A program made the position numbers and the translations under genes. A stretch of 64,000 nucleotides of DNA from Prochlorococcus sp. AG-459-B06 (lineage in GTDB: Bacteria > Cyanobacteriota > Cyanobacteriia > PCC-6307 > Cyanobiaceae): contig QCQY01000001.1 of assembly GCA_003209475.1 (NCBI GenBank), positions 34,284 to 98,283 of the forward strand, read 5' to 3'. Under the pieces are notes generated by a model, which ran no database searches, was not told the DNA's origin, and worked only from the letters and a program-made list of their open reading frames with translations. This document shows positions 39,217 through 51,499 of the stretch, piece by piece. Every line of letters starts with the position of its first letter. The first letter of the stretch is position 1.

Positions 39217-40339
39217 TTATTCAATAGATTCATTAGAAGAAATATTTAAACGTAACAATTCATGAATGAATGGTTCAAGTCCACCATCTAAAACACTATC
39301 TAAGTCGTTAGTCTCATACATAGTCCTAAGATCTTTTACCATTTGATAGGGATGGAAAACATAATTTCTTATTTGATTGCCCCATGCAGCTTCCACAATA
39401 TCACCTTTAATATCAGCGACTTCTGCAGCTCGTTGATCTTTAGCGATCACTAATAGTTTAGACTTTAGAAGTAACATAGCTTTTTCTTTATTTTGTAATT
39501 GAGATCTTTCTTGAGTGCATCTTACTGAAATCCCTGAAGGCAAATGAACAATTCTTACTGCTGTTTCTACTTTATTAACATTTTGTCCTCCAGCGCCACC
39601 AGATCTACTCGTTGTAATTTCTAAATCTTTTTCGGGTATATCAAGTGAAATATTGTCATCTAATTTTGGCATGACCTCTACCCCAGCAAAGCTTGTTTGT
39701 CTTTTGCCATTAGCATTGAAAGGAGAAATTCTAACTAATCTATGAGTTCCTTTTTCATGTTGTAAATAGCCATATGCATATTTTCCATCTATTTCAAAAG
39801 TTACACTTTTAATACCTGCTTCTTCTCCTTCAGATAATTCATTGATGACGAGACTCATTTGATTATTATCGGCCCATCTTGAATACATTCTCAATAAGAT
39901 CTCTACCCAATCCTGTGCATCTGTTCCACCGGCACCTGCGTTAATAGAAACAACTGCTCCATCCTTATCGTATTCACCACATAATAATCTTTCTAATTCC
40001 CATTTATCTAAATTCTCTCTTAATTTTTTTAGTCCCTGCTGGGATTCCAAAATCATTTCCTCTTCTGGTTCTAAAGAATAAAGCTCAAGAGAAGCTTTAG
40101 CATCAGAAATAAAAGTTTTCCATTTATCCAACAATTCGATTTGAGCCTTGACATCATCAAGAATTAACATTTGTTTTTTAGCTTCTTCTTGATTCTCCCA
40201 AAATTCAGGCTGAGCAGAAATTTGCTCTAACTCTCTTCTTTTCGCTTTTAATCTTGGAATGTCAAAGACAATCCTGAGCATTACCCAGGCGCTCTGTTAG
40301 TTCCGAAAGATCCTTTTTGAAATCTGTAATATCTATCAA
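39217..40339 (-). CDS. prfB: Peptide chain release factor 2, expressed through a programmed +1 frameshift
   Basis: [30 protein letters not shown] motif. Upstream frame from TTG 40339 reads (M)[24 protein letters not shown] then TGA; slip site CTTTGAC at 40267-40261. Confidence 0.93.
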
Positions 40340-40415
40340 AATAGAATTTAATCGTTATTTATAATCTAACAAGCACTTTTGTTTAATAGTATAAACTAAG
40401 TATTATTTTAAAAAA

Positions 40416-40670
40416 ATGTCCAAAGTTGAAATTTATACTTGGCAATATTGTCCATTCTGTATTCGAGCAAAATCTCTACTCAAGAAAAAAAATATAAATT
40501 TTACAGAATATAAGATTGATGGCGATGAAGATGCCAGAGCAATGATGACTGAAAGAGCTGATGGGAGAAGAACATTACCACAAATATTTATAGATAATGA
40601 GGGTATTGGAGGCTGCGATGATCTCTATACATTAGAAAATGAAAATAAATTAGACGCATTATTAAACTAG
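40416..40670 (+). CDS. grxC: Glutaredoxin 3
   Basis: 84 aa; [34 protein letters not shown]. Confidence 0.96.
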   Translation: MSKVEIYTWQYCPFCIRAKSLLKKKNINFTEYKIDGDEDARAMMTERADGRRTLPQIFIDNEGIGGCDDLYTLENENKLDALLN

Positions 40671-40675
40671 ATCTT

Positions 40676-41599
40676 ATGAAATTTCTATTCGTAATAGATC
40701 CAATAAAAAATATAAATCCCTTAAAAGATTCATCTGCTGCTTTGATGCAAGCATCATCAAAAAAAAATATTGAAATCTGGAGTTGTACTCCTCAAGACCT
40801 TGAAGCTAGAGGTGATGAAGTATGGGCTTCTTCCATAAAAGTTGAAGTAAATCCATGGATTTCTTTCAAAGATAATGATTGCATACCTCTCGCTGAATTT
40901 AATTGCATTTGGATGAGAAAAGATCCTCCTGTAAATGAGGCTTATTTATATGCAACCCATCTTTTAGAAGTTGCCGAAAGAAAAGGAGTAAAAGTAATTA
41001 ATAAACCCTCATCGTTAAGAGCATGGAATGAAAAGCTAGGTGCTTTGAGATACAGCCACTTAATGGCACCTACAATAGTTGCAAGTAAGGTAAAAGATCT
41101 TATTAATTTTGCAAATATAAATAATGAAGTAGTCATAAAACCTCTTGGAGGAAAAGGTGGTCAAGGTGTTATAAGGATAAATAAAAATTCTCCGGGAATT
41201 AAATCAATTATTGAATTAATCACTTCTCAAGAAGAATTACCCGTTATGATGCAAAAATTTATTCCTGAAGTCATAGAGGGTGATAAAAGAATAATTATTG
41301 TAAACGGTGAAGCAATTGGATCTATAAATAGGATTCCTCAAGGAGGCGATTTTAGGAGTAATTTAGCGATGGGAGGGAAGGCTGAACCCACATTATTAAC
41401 AGAAAAAGAAAAAAGTATCTGCTCAGAATTATCTCAACACTTCAAAGATGAAGGTTTATTTTTTGTGGGAATTGATGTAATAAATGGAATGCTTAGCGAG
41501 ATTAATGTAACCAGTCCAACAGGTTTAAGAGAAATAGAAAATTTATCCAATAAGAATGTTTCAGAGGAAGTTATTGAAAAATTAGTAAAAATTATCTAG
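40676..41599 (+). CDS. gshB: Glutathione synthetase
   Basis: 307 aa; [70 protein letters not shown]. Confidence 0.97.
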   Translation: MKFLFVIDPIKNINPLKDSSAALMQASSKKNIEIWSCTPQDLEARGDEVWASSIKVEVNPWISFKDNDCIPLAEFNCIWMRKDPPVNEAYLYATHLLEVAERKGVKVINKPSSLRAWNEKLGALRYSHLMAPTIVASKVKDLINFANINNEVVIKPLGGKGGQGVIRINKNSPGIKSIIELITSQEELPVMMQKFIPEVIEGDKRIIIVNGEAIGSINRIPQGGDFRSNLAMGGKAEPTLLTEKEKSICSELSQHFKDEGLFFVGIDVINGMLSEINVTSPTGLREIENLSNKNVSEEVIEKLVKII

Positions 41600-43004
41600 G
41601 ATTTTTAGCAAAAAATATCTGTTTTACTATAGATTCAAATTTTAATTTAATCTCATCTATTTCTTTCTCTAAAACGGAGCCTGAAACTATACCTGAACCG
41701 GCAGTGAATTCAATATTATCTTCAATACATCTTGCGCCTCTTATTGCTAAAAGAAATGAAGCATTTCCTGATGAATCAACCCAACCCATTGGAGAAGCAT
41801 AATTTCCTCTTGGAAAAGACTCAAGAGTATTTATCCAATTCAATGCTGGATTTTTTGGGTATCCACAAACAGCCGGAGATGGATGTAAGTTTTTAAGCAA
41901 TTCAAAAGGGCAAATATTTTCAACTTTAGAGAAAATGAGTGTTTGCAAATGAGAAATATCTCCAAATGAATTTACCTTGATATCACTTTTTTTAAAGTTT
42001 GTTATTTTTGAAACTTCTAAACATTTAATCAAATACTTTATTACATAATTATGTTCCTTTAAGTCTTTAGTACTTTTTAGGAGTTTCTTGAAATTTGAAT
42101 CAGTAGAGATAGTTCCAGCAAGAGCCTCCAAAGTTAAATTAGGTTTAGTAAAAGAAAATAATTTTTCTGGAGATGCTCCAAACAAAATATCCTTACTATT
42201 CCTTTTCCAAACGTATCTACATGTATTTGGTTGATTCTTTTTAAATCTTTTTAATATTTCTACTAAATCTAATTTGTTTTTAAGTTTTATTTTAATCCTA
42301 TTCGCTAAAACTATCTTTTCGAGGATACCTTTCTCTACTAATTGAATTCCTCTATTTACTACTTTTTTCAAATTTGTTTTAGAAGTTTCTAAGGAGCGTG
42401 AGAAATCATCAATAATAGGGGCTTCAAAACTAGTTTTTAAGCCAGATGATTTTATTAATTCTGAGCCAGAATTAATAACTTGATTTCTAATTGTCCATAT
42501 TTCTTCAATTAAAGTTCTTAATGATGATTTACCTTCAACATGACCATTGATTCTTAACCAGCAATTCTTATCACTTTTGATAATTAATATTTTTGGTAAG
42601 ATGGCTTCCAAACTAGGGATATCTGAAGATAAATTCTTATTATTCAAATTTTCAGAGAAAGAAAATAAATAAATTATTTTTGAAAGTGCAGAATTATGCG
42701 ATTCATTAGTTAAGTTAATTAAATTTTTAAAATTCTCAGAATTAAACTCTTTTGCTACCTCAAATCTTTTTGGACCATCCAAAGTAACATATTTACACTT
42801 CTCTAAAGCTATATATGAAATGCCATCAGATTCCTCCCAAAATGAAGAGAACGAATATTTATTTATAAACAATTCATAAACTTGAAATAAATCAATACAA
42901 GGAATCTCAACACAAATACTTACTAATCCAGAATTTTCCACTTTCTTATCGAAAGAGGAAAATAAATCTTTTAAAAATTCTGTTAAGTTTAAATCATTTT
43001 TCAT
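41592..43004 (-). CDS. menF: Isochorismate synthase
   Basis: 470 aa; chorismate-binding domain: [78 protein letters not shown]. Confidence 0.93.
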   Translation of the reverse strand: MKNDLNLTEFLKDLFSSFDKKVENSGLVSICVEIPCIDLFQVYELFINKYSFSSFWEESDGISYIALEKCKYVTLDGPKRFEVAKEFNSENFKNLINLTNESHNSALSKIIYLFSFSENLNNKNLSSDIPSLEAILPKILIIKSDKNCWLRINGHVEGKSSLRTLIEEIWTIRNQVINSGSELIKSSGLKTSFEAPIIDDFSRSLETSKTNLKKVVNRGIQLVEKGILEKIVLANRIKIKLKNKLDLVEILKRFKKNQPNTCRYVWKRNSKDILFGASPEKLFSFTKPNLTLEALAGTISTDSNFKKLLKSTKDLKEHNYVIKYLIKCLEVSKITNFKKSDIKVNSFGDISHLQTLIFSKVENICPFELLKNLHPSPAVCGYPKNPALNWINTLESFPRGNYASPMGWVDSSGNASFLLAIRGARCIEDNIEFTAGSGIVSGSVLEKEIDEIKLKFESIVKQIFFAKNPR

Positions 43005-43105
43005 TACTTATTGAAAATAACTAAAAATCATGCAATAAAGTAAAAAATGTAACTCAATTTATAAACTAAATTTAATAATTATCGAATTTTATGTGTTAAT
43101 TAAAA

Positions 43106-44023
43106 ATGGAAGAAGATAAAAAAAAATTATGGAAACAAGCAATAAAATGGCCTCTTTATTCTGTTGCCATACTTCCTGTTTTAATAACAGGGGCTTATTT
43201 ACTCAATCAATATGAAAAGGTAAAAATTTATAATTTGATTGCATTTACTTTAGCTGCAATTTTGATATTAGTTTGGGAAAATCTAACTAATGATTTATTC
43301 GACGCAGAAACAGGAATCGATGAATTTAAATTCCATTCAATTGTAAATCTTGTAAAAAATAAAAAAATAATTTCATTTATTGCATATTCATCTTTAGTTG
43401 TTGGTTTATTAATAATTTCAATTATTTCAGTGTCAACAAGTATAAGTATTTTGATTTTAGTGTCAGCTTGCTGCTTCTTAGGATATTTATATCAAGGACC
43501 TCCTTTTAGATTTGGCTATCAAGGTTTAGGAGAACCATTATGCTGGCTTGCATTCGGACCTTTTGCTTATTCTGCAGTCTTAATTGCGTTAAATCCGTCT
43601 AATATTTACTTCGAAGATATCCCATGGAAAGTTTCTTTATTACTTGGTTCAGGGCCTTCTTTGGCAACAACTCTTGTATTATTTTGTTCTCATTTTCATC
43701 AAATTTCTGAAGATAAAAAGCATGGGAAAAATTCACCTTTAGTTCGCTTAGGATCAAAAAGAGGTTCTCAATTTGTGCCCTGGATAATTTTTACAATATA
43801 TATTTTTCAACTTTTCACTATAGTTACTGGATTCATTCCAGTGTTTTGTATTCTTTATTTGATTAGTTTTCCTCAAGCAATAAGACTTATATATTTATTA
43901 AAATTTTCATATAAAAAACCTTCTGCAATAAAAAATTGCAAATTTGTCGCAATAAAATTTCAAACTCTTAATGGAATTGGTTTAATAACAGGATTAATAT
44001 TTAATTACTTGCTTAATAAATGA
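43106..44023 (+). CDS. menA: 1,4-dihydroxy-2-naphthoate prenyltransferase (phytyltransferase)
   Basis: 305 aa UbiA-family; NLTNDLFDAETGID, YLYQGPPFRFGYQGLGEPLCWLAFGPFAY. Confidence 0.93.
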   Translation: MEEDKKKLWKQAIKWPLYSVAILPVLITGAYLLNQYEKVKIYNLIAFTLAAILILVWENLTNDLFDAETGIDEFKFHSIVNLVKNKKIISFIAYSSLVVGLLIISIISVSTSISILILVSACCFLGYLYQGPPFRFGYQGLGEPLCWLAFGPFAYSAVLIALNPSNIYFEDIPWKVSLLLGSGPSLATTLVLFCSHFHQISEDKKHGKNSPLVRLGSKRGSQFVPWIIFTIYIFQLFTIVTGFIPVFCILYLISFPQAIRLIYLLKFSYKKPSAIKNCKFVAIKFQTLNGIGLITGLIFNYLLNK

Positions 44024-44985
44024 ACTTAATATTTAAAAAAAAATCTTATAGCTTTAAGTTATCCACAAAAGTAGAGAATTCTAAAACCACTTACCTTACA
44101 AAATCGGGTTGGATAATTAAATTAACAAGTAATGATAAAAAAATTGGGTTTGGAGAAGTTTCACCGCTTCATAAAGAAGACTTAAAAAAATGTACAAAAC
44201 AACTAAATATGATCCCTGAGTATGTAGAAGTATTTAATTTATCTGAGCAAATAAATATTTTTCACCCTTGCATTCAATCTGCAATAAATTCTGCATTAGC
44301 TGAGATAAATGGAAAAATAATTTTTAAAGGAAGCTATGACTTTGATGAAATTGATAAAACTGCCATCCTTTTAAATCCTGAAGATATAATTTCAGATCTA
44401 AATGAAATTAAAAAAAGACAATCTAATATTGGAAAATTAGTAACTCTTAAATGGAAAGTAGCATTAAAAAATAACCATGATGAAGAAGCAATTTTAGAAG
44501 AAATTTTAAGCCAAATAGATAATAATATTAAGTTAAGAATAGATGCTAATGGTTCTTGGGGAAGAGAAGTAGCTAATAGATGGGCTGATATTTTGAAAGG
44601 TAACAAAAATATAGATTGGTTAGAGCAACCTCTCTGTGTTGATGATATTGATGGACTGAAAGAACTAAACAAAAAAATTCCAATAGCCTTAGACGAATCA
44701 CTTTTAAAATTTCCAACTTTGATTGATGAGTGGAAGGGTTGGCAAATTCGAAGGCCTTCTCAAGAAAATAATCCAGTTAAGCTTTTAAGAGAATTAGAAA
44801 ATAAAAAAGCTTTAATATCTATAAGTACCTCATTTGAAACTGGAATAGGAAAGAGATGGCTTTATCATTTATCGTCTCTACAATTACAAGGACCAAATCC
44901 AAAAGTTCCTGGTTTAGCAATGCATAAATTCCCTAATTCGTTTCTATTTTTAAATGACGCAAAAAAGATATGGGATCAACTATGA
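44020..44985 (+). CDS. menC: o-succinylbenzoate synthase (enolase superfamily)
   Basis: 321 aa; LRIDANGSWGREVANRWADIL, DWLEQPL, IALDESLL; ATGA overlap with menA. Confidence 0.9.
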   Translation: MNLIFKKKSYSFKLSTKVENSKTTYLTKSGWIIKLTSNDKKIGFGEVSPLHKEDLKKCTKQLNMIPEYVEVFNLSEQINIFHPCIQSAINSALAEINGKIIFKGSYDFDEIDKTAILLNPEDIISDLNEIKKRQSNIGKLVTLKWKVALKNNHDEEAILEEILSQIDNNIKLRIDANGSWGREVANRWADILKGNKNIDWLEQPLCVDDIDGLKELNKKIPIALDESLLKFPTLIDEWKGWQIRRPSQENNPVKLLRELENKKALISISTSFETGIGKRWLYHLSSLQLQGPNPKVPGLAMHKFPNSFLFLNDAKKIWDQL

Positions 44986-46166
44986 AAAACAAAATTCATA
45001 CTATTGAAATTGAAAATAATGAAACTCAATCTGTTGAGAAAATTATTGAAAAAATAAGAGAGAATAAAATTATTTACATAAAAAATAAATTTTATGAAGA
45101 CCAAGAAGTATCAGATTCAACTACTGAAAATGGGCCAGCAATTATCTTAAAAAGTAGTGGAAGTTCTGGAAAACCGAGACTATGTTTTCACCATTTAAAT
45201 AATCTTAAATTATCAGCAGCTTCAACAGGTCAATGGCTAATACAGCAAGGATTTGAATTGCAAAATTGCTTAATTTTAAATACTTTACCCCTGTACCATA
45301 TTAGTGGATTAATGCCAATTTTTAGAAGTCAAACTTGGGGATGTGATTGTATTAATATTTCTCCGAATTTAATAAAAAATACTCGAGAACTTTTAATTTT
45401 TACAATTAAATTTAAAAAAAACAAAAAACACCTGATTACATCATTAGTACCTACCCAATTACAAAGACTTTTAGCTCAAAAAGATGGAATTAATTGGCTA
45501 AAAATTTTTGATCTAATTTGGGTAGGTGGAGCTTCAATTTCAGGCGAAACTGCAGAACAATGTATACAAGAAAAAATAAAATTAGCACCTTGTTACGGCT
45601 CAACTGAAACAGCAGCAATGGTTACGAGTTTAAAACCAAAAGAATTCTTAATGGGTTTTGAAAATGTTGGAGAAATACTACCTGATACAAAAATAAGAAT
45701 TAACGCAAAAGGATTAATCGAGATAAAATCAGCCAGAATTGGGATCGAATTAATAGACTCTTCAAAAACAGAAAATTTCAAAAATAAAAATGGGTGGTGG
45801 CAAACCGGTGATTTAGGTGAAATTAATAAAATCAATAATTCTTTATATTTAAACTTTCTTGGAAGAAGTGATAACGCTTTTAATTCAGGAGGTGAAATCG
45901 TTTTTCCAGAAGTAATTGAAACTCGATTAAATGATTTCATTATGAAAGAAAATATCCCAATTAATAAATTTAATATTGCTAAAGTATCCGACAAATTATG
46001 GGGAAATAAAATTAAAATAATTGTTGAATTTAGAGAACTTACAAATCATAAAAATATCAAAAATTCATTAAATTTATTAAAAAATTTTTCTCAAAGTTGG
46101 CCTAAATATGAAAAACCTGAAAAGTGGATTGTTAAAAAAAAAATAAACTATAAATTTAAAAAATAA
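44982..46166 (+). CDS. menE: o-succinylbenzoate-CoA ligase
   Basis: AMP-binding enzyme: LKSSGSSGKPRL, LPLYHISGLMPI, CYGSTETAAMV, WWQTGDLGEI. Start set at ATG 44982 (ATGA overlap with menC) rather than the track's 44970. Confidence 0.9.
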   Translation: MKNKIHTIEIENNETQSVEKIIEKIRENKIIYIKNKFYEDQEVSDSTTENGPAIILKSSGSSGKPRLCFHHLNNLKLSAASTGQWLIQQGFELQNCLILNTLPLYHISGLMPIFRSQTWGCDCINISPNLIKNTRELLIFTIKFKKNKKHLITSLVPTQLQRLLAQKDGINWLKIFDLIWVGGASISGETAEQCIQEKIKLAPCYGSTETAAMVTSLKPKEFLMGFENVGEILPDTKIRINAKGLIEIKSARIGIELIDSSKTENFKNKNGWWQTGDLGEINKINNSLYLNFLGRSDNAFNSGGEIVFPEVIETRLNDFIMKENIPINKFNIAKVSDKLWGNKIKIIVEFRELTNHKNIKNSLNLLKNFSQSWPKYEKPEKWIVKKKINYKFKK

Positions 46167-46169
46167 TAA

Positions 46170-46622
<453 letters not shown>

Positions 46623-46631
46623 TTAAAAAAT

Positions 46632-47819
46632 TTATCTATCAACAGATCCCATAATTACATCTATTGAGCCAAGGATTGCCATAATATCGGCGATTTTGGC
46701 ACCTTTAAGAATATGAGGCAATATTTGCAGATTATTTAAATCGGCTGCTCTGATTTTAAATCTCCATGGGGTAACTTCATTATTTCCTTGAATAAATACA
46801 CCTATTTCTCCTTTGCCGGACTCTAATCTTGTATACAATTCTCCGTTAGGAATTTTAAACGTTGGAGCAACCTTCTTAGCTACATATTGATAGTCAATGC
46901 CAAATATTTCACTCTTCTTATCTTCAGTCGCCATTCTTTGAGCTTCTAGATTTTCTGTTGGACCTCCTGGAATCATTTTGCAGGCTTGGCGAATGATGCT
47001 TAGTGATTGTCTCATCTCTTCAACTCTTACTCGATATCTCGCATAACAATCTCCTTCTTTTTCTGAAGCAATCTGCCAATCAAAATCGTCATAACATTCA
47101 TAACTATCGACTTTCCTTAAATCCCAGGAAACTCCAGAAGCTCTAAGCATCGGCCCAGACAAAGACCAATTAATTGCCTGGTCTCTTTCTATTGTTCCGA
47201 GACCTTCAATTCTTTTTCTAAAAATTGGATTATTTGTGATTAATTTTTCATATTCATCTATCTTAGGACCGAACCAATCGCAAAAGTCTATACATTTTTC
47301 TAACCATCCGTATGGAAGATCACATGCGACACCGCCTATCCTAAAGAAATTATTATTTATTAGCCTTTGACCAGTAGCAGCTTCCCAGAGATCATAAATC
47401 ATTTCTCTTTCTCTAAAAATATAGAAAAATGGAGTTTGTGCTCCTACGTCTGCCAAAAAGGGACCAAGCCATAAAAGATGATTAGCAATACGATTAAGTT
47501 CGAGCATAAGAACTCTAATGTAACTAGCTCTTTTAGGAACTGGAATATTAGCTAATCTTTCAGGAGCATTTACTACAATTGCTTCATAAAACATTCCTGC
47601 TGCATAATCCATTCTGCTTACATAAGGGACATACATTACATTTGTCCTATTTTCAGCTATCTTTTCCATTCCTCTATGTAAATATCCAATTACTGGCTCA
47701 CAATCAATGACATTCTCACCATCAAGAGTTACAACTAACCTTAAAACTCCATGCATTGAGGGATGGTGAGGGCCAAAATTGACCACCATAGGTTCTGTTC
47801 TAGTCTCTAGCTGAGCCAT
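46632..47819 (-). CDS. ndhH: NAD(P)H-quinone oxidoreductase subunit H
   Basis: 395 aa; [48 protein letters not shown]. Confidence 0.98.
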   Translation of the reverse strand: MAQLETRTEPMVVNFGPHHPSMHGVLRLVVTLDGENVIDCEPVIGYLHRGMEKIAENRTNVMYVPYVSRMDYAAGMFYEAIVVNAPERLANIPVPKRASYIRVLMLELNRIANHLLWLGPFLADVGAQTPFFYIFREREMIYDLWEAATGQRLINNNFFRIGGVACDLPYGWLEKCIDFCDWFGPKIDEYEKLITNNPIFRKRIEGLGTIERDQAINWSLSGPMLRASGVSWDLRKVDSYECYDDFDWQIASEKEGDCYARYRVRVEEMRQSLSIIRQACKMIPGGPTENLEAQRMATEDKKSEIFGIDYQYVAKKVAPTFKIPNGELYTRLESGKGEIGVFIQGNNEVTPWRFKIRAADLNNLQILPHILKGAKIADIMAILGSIDVIMGSVDR

Positions 47820-47857
47820 TGGAAATTTAACTTCTAAATAAATCTTAGTCGAAAGTT

Positions 47858-48760
47858 ATGCAAACTGACCTATCTGATTCATCTTTTTTCAATCATCAAT
47901 CAGTTATGACAGGTGAGATTATGGCCTCATTAGAGCATTACCCATTAATACATGACAACCAACTTAAAGGAATAGACGCAACTTTAGGCGGAGGCGGACA
48001 CTCATATCATTTATTGAGAAAATATTCGGATTTAAATATAATTGGACTTGATCAAGATCCTTTCGCGAGAAAATCAGCATCAAAAAAACTTGATGAATTT
48101 AAAAATAGGATTGATATAAGGGCTTCAAATTTTGCGGATTTTGTACCAAAAGAAAAAGTTTCTTTTGTGATTGCAGATCTTGGAGTAAATAGTAACCAAA
48201 TTGATGACCCTAAAAGAGGATTTAGTTTCCAAAAAGATGGTCCACTTGATATGCGCATGAATCCTTTTATTGATGTTGATGCAGGGAAATTAATTGAGGC
48301 TTTAAATGAAAAAGATCTAGCTAACCTAATTTATAAATATGGAGATGAGAGATTATCAAGAAAGATTGCTAGGAAAATAAAAATTGATTTGAAGGAAAAT
48401 GGGAAATATTCTGGTACAAAAGAGTTAGCTTATTCTATTGCAGGCTGCTTCCCACCAAAACAAAGATATAAAAAAATACATCCAGCAACAAGAACATTTC
48501 AAGCACTAAGAATTGCTGTGAATAAAGAAATTGAAGTATTAGAAAAATTTTTGCAAGTTGTCCCTGAATGGCTTTTGCCAGGGGGTATCATTTCTATTAT
48601 TAGTTTTCATTCCCTTGAAGATAGGTTAGTTAAAAGTGCTTTTAAGAATGATCAAAGACTAAAAAACCTAACAAAGAAGCCAATAATTCCTTCCGAACAA
48701 GAAGTCGAACAGAATAAAAGATCTAGAAGTGGAAAATTAAGAATTGCTCAATTAAATTAA
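47858..48760 (+). CDS. rsmH: 16S rRNA (cytosine1402-N4)-methyltransferase RsmH
   Basis: 300 aa; HQSVMTGEIMASLE, GIDATLGGGGHSYHLL, GLDQDPFA, DLGVNSNQIDDPKRGFSF, SFHSLEDRLVK. Confidence 0.97.
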   Translation: MQTDLSDSSFFNHQSVMTGEIMASLEHYPLIHDNQLKGIDATLGGGGHSYHLLRKYSDLNIIGLDQDPFARKSASKKLDEFKNRIDIRASNFADFVPKEKVSFVIADLGVNSNQIDDPKRGFSFQKDGPLDMRMNPFIDVDAGKLIEALNEKDLANLIYKYGDERLSRKIARKIKIDLKENGKYSGTKELAYSIAGCFPPKQRYKKIHPATRTFQALRIAVNKEIEVLEKFLQVVPEWLLPGGIISIISFHSLEDRLVKSAFKNDQRLKNLTKKPIIPSEQEVEQNKRSRSGKLRIAQLN

Positions 48761-48773
48761 AAGCCAACAATTT

Positions 48774-49919
48774 CTATCGTAATGCACTGATAGTATTTGT
48801 AAGAATATTAATTGCTTGTTTTATATCTTTTGAATTAGTGCTTAATCCAATACTTAACCTTATTGAAGATTCCGCTTCTTTAAGAGATCTACCTAAGGCT
48901 AGTAAGACATGAGATGGTTCACCATTACTACATGCAGATCCAGTAGAACAAATTATTTTAGATTTTAAAAGTTTATGAAACTTTGCTCCATTTAAATCCA
49001 ATATAGTCAAATTTAAATTGTGAGGTAATCTTTTTTCTATTGAGCCATTTATTAATAAACCAGAATTATTTTTTAACAAACCTTCTAAAAGGTTATTTCT
49101 ATAAAAAAGTAATTTCTCAGCATTATTTTTTTGATTATAAACTGCTATTTCTATTGCTTTAGAAAAGCCAACTACTAAGGGAAGAGGTAATGTACCAGAC
49201 CTGAGACCATATTCCTGACCTCCCCCAACAATTAAAGGCTCAAGGTTGATTTCTTCATCAATCAAAAGAAGTCCTATCCCTTTAGGACCATATATTTTGT
49301 GAGAACTCATCGTTATCATGTTTACATCTGATAAAAGATTGTCTAACTCGATATAACCTAAACATTGTGCAAAATCAGAGTGAAAGGTTATTCCTCTAGA
49401 TTTACATATCTTTGAAATATTCTCTATGGGCTGAATAACTCCTATTTCATTATTTGCCAACATGACACTAACCAGAAATGTATCTTCTCTTATATATTTT
49501 TTGAATTGTTCTTCTGAAATTAAGCCATCTTTCTCAGGATTAATTTCTGTAAGCATAAACCCCTCTTTTTTTAGTTGGTTTAGGGGTTCCAAAACAGCTT
49601 TATGCTCCGTTTTTAAGGTAATAATATGTCCATAATTTCCTGTTGTTTTATAGTAATTTCTAGCAAAACCTAACAAGGCTAAGTTGTTAGATTCAGTTGC
49701 CCCACTTGTAAAAATAACTTTTTTATTCTTAAGAAACAAATTTTGTTCTATTTTTTCTCTTGAGGCTTCCAATATGGCGCTTGCGTTAATCCCCGCCAAA
49801 TTAGATTTACTTGCAGGGTTAGAAAATATCTCACTCCAAAAAGGTTTCATAGAATCAACAACATCTTTAGAGCAAGGAGTCGAAGATTGATAGTCTAGTA
49901 GTATGGGAGTTGATAGCAT
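48774..49919 (-). CDS. Cysteine desulfurase (NifS/IscS family)
   Basis: 381 aa; LDYQSSTPCSKDV, FTSGATESNNLALLG, SSHKIYGPKGIGLL, SGTLPLPLVVGF, CSTGSACSNGEPSHVL. Confidence 0.94.
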   Translation of the reverse strand: MLSTPILLDYQSSTPCSKDVVDSMKPFWSEIFSNPASKSNLAGINASAILEASREKIEQNLFLKNKKVIFTSGATESNNLALLGFARNYYKTTGNYGHIITLKTEHKAVLEPLNQLKKEGFMLTEINPEKDGLISEEQFKKYIREDTFLVSVMLANNEIGVIQPIENISKICKSRGITFHSDFAQCLGYIELDNLLSDVNMITMSSHKIYGPKGIGLLLIDEEINLEPLIVGGGQEYGLRSGTLPLPLVVGFSKAIEIAVYNQKNNAEKLLFYRNNLLEGLLKNNSGLLINGSIEKRLPHNLNLTILDLNGAKFHKLLKSKIICSTGSACSNGEPSHVLLALGRSLKEAESSIRLSIGLSTNSKDIKQAINILTNTISALR

Positions 49920-49978
49920 TATGTTTAGTATATAGAATTCTGTTTATTACTAGAAAATCAAATTAAAGAATCTAAAAA

Positions 49979-50707
49979 ATGAATGAAATTAATCAAATAA
50001 ATAATGAACCGGTAAGAAAATCAAGAATTTTATTAGTTGATGATGAGCCTGGTTTAAGGACTGCTGTTAAAACATTTCTAGAAGATGAAGGCTTTGAAAT
50101 ATTTATTGCAGTTGATGGAGAGGATGGTTGGGAAAAAGCTCAAACAGTTTTCCCCGATCTGATAATTAGCGATGTTATGATGCCCCGAACCAACGGTTAT
50201 GCTTTATTAGAAAAAATTAGAGAGGATGAAAAATTAGGAGGAACTCCAGTTATTTTTCTAACTGCAAAAGGAATGACCCTAGACAGAACCGAAGGTTATC
50301 TTGCAGGTGTTGATGATTATATTTCCAAACCTTTTGATCCCGATGAACTAGCTGCAAGAGTTAAAAATGTAATCAACAGACAAGAACGTTTACTAAAAGA
50401 AGCGGCACGATTCGCAGATATTGATGTAAGCAAAATGGCAAAACAAATTACTGAAATAAAATCTATGCTCACAGACCAAAACCAGACTAATTCAGAAATT
50501 AAAATAAATCTTCCTAGTTTTACTCCAAGAGAAGCAAGTGTGCTTCAGCTTGTAGCAGAGGGACTGATGAACAAGGAAATTGCAAGACAGCTTGAAACAT
50601 CTATTAGAAATGTTGAGAAATATGTAAGTAGACTGTTTATCAAGACAGGTACATCTAGCCGAACCGAATTAGTTCGTTATGCACTTGAAAATCATTTAGT
50701 AAAATAA
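49979..50707 (+). CDS. LuxR/NarL-family response regulator
   Basis: 242 aa; receiver ILLVDDEPGLRTAV, IISDVMMPRTNGYALL, ISKPFDPDEL; HTH FTPREASVLQLVAEGLMNKEIARQL. Confidence 0.93.
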   Translation: MNEINQINNEPVRKSRILLVDDEPGLRTAVKTFLEDEGFEIFIAVDGEDGWEKAQTVFPDLIISDVMMPRTNGYALLEKIREDEKLGGTPVIFLTAKGMTLDRTEGYLAGVDDYISKPFDPDELAARVKNVINRQERLLKEAARFADIDVSKMAKQITEIKSMLTDQNQTNSEIKINLPSFTPREASVLQLVAEGLMNKEIARQLETSIRNVEKYVSRLFIKTGTSSRTELVRYALENHLVK

Positions 50708-50708
50708 A

Positions 50709-51410
50709 TTATTTAATTTTTTCGAATTCAATTAGTTTTGAAAAATAAAAAGGAGCTTGATTTAATTTATTTTTAACCACTTTAAATCCTCTTTCTTTAG
50801 CAGCATTAATAATACTCTTTTCTTTCAATGTATATGCTCTTGTAGTTTTACTTGGCCCAGGAAATAATTTCCCAATATTTTTTAGAACAGCAAGAACTGG
50901 AGTATAAGGAGCAAAGCTAACGATTAGTTTCTCTTTGCTTAAATCGCATAGATGTTGAACCATTTCTTCTGCTACCGGTTGAGGATAATGAATAAATACA
51001 TCCAAACAAACTACAACATCAAATAATCCTTTTAATTTTTCCAGATCACAGACTTCATATTTAATTTTACCTTGATTTAAACCTAATTCTTTAATGCGTT
51101 TCTTTGTTTCTTTAATCATTTCAGAAGAAATATCGCTCACCTGTAGTTCTTTTATACCAAGTCTTAGTAAAGGTATCGAAAGACTTCCTACACCACATCC
51201 TGCATCACAATAACTTTTTTTTGTTAGTTCAGGATAATTTTTGATGTATGAGACTACATCATCTACTGTTTTTTGATGTCCTTTCCTAATATTTTTCTGA
51301 ACTGTATTAATTTCATCAGATTTGCTATAAATTTTATTCCATCTTTCAAAGCCAGTTCCATTAAAATACTCCCTAACTTCACTTTTTTCGATAATCTTAT
51401 TTGACGTCAT
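50709..51410 (-). CDS. chlM: Magnesium protoporphyrin IX methyltransferase
   Basis: 233 aa; VREYFNGTGFERWNKIYSKSDEINTVQKNIRKGH, CDAGCGVGSLSIPL, DVFIHYPQP. Confidence 0.96.
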   Translation of the reverse strand: MTSNKIIEKSEVREYFNGTGFERWNKIYSKSDEINTVQKNIRKGHQKTVDDVVSYIKNYPELTKKSYCDAGCGVGSLSIPLLRLGIKELQVSDISSEMIKETKKRIKELGLNQGKIKYEVCDLEKLKGLFDVVVCLDVFIHYPQPVAEEMVQHLCDLSKEKLIVSFAPYTPVLAVLKNIGKLFPGPSKTTRAYTLKEKSIINAAKERGFKVVKNKLNQAPFYFSKLIEFEKIK

Positions 51411-51499
51411 AATATTCTATGAAAAATTTATTTTTTTATACTAACTAACTGGCGCTAAATTAATTGCACGCCATTATAGGAAAGAATTGATTTGTTATT

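Noticed and set aside
51450-51473. TGGCG...CGCCA inverted repeat upstream of purE
   Set aside because: Only 5-bp arms with a 14-nt loop; not distinguishable from chance without conservation data.
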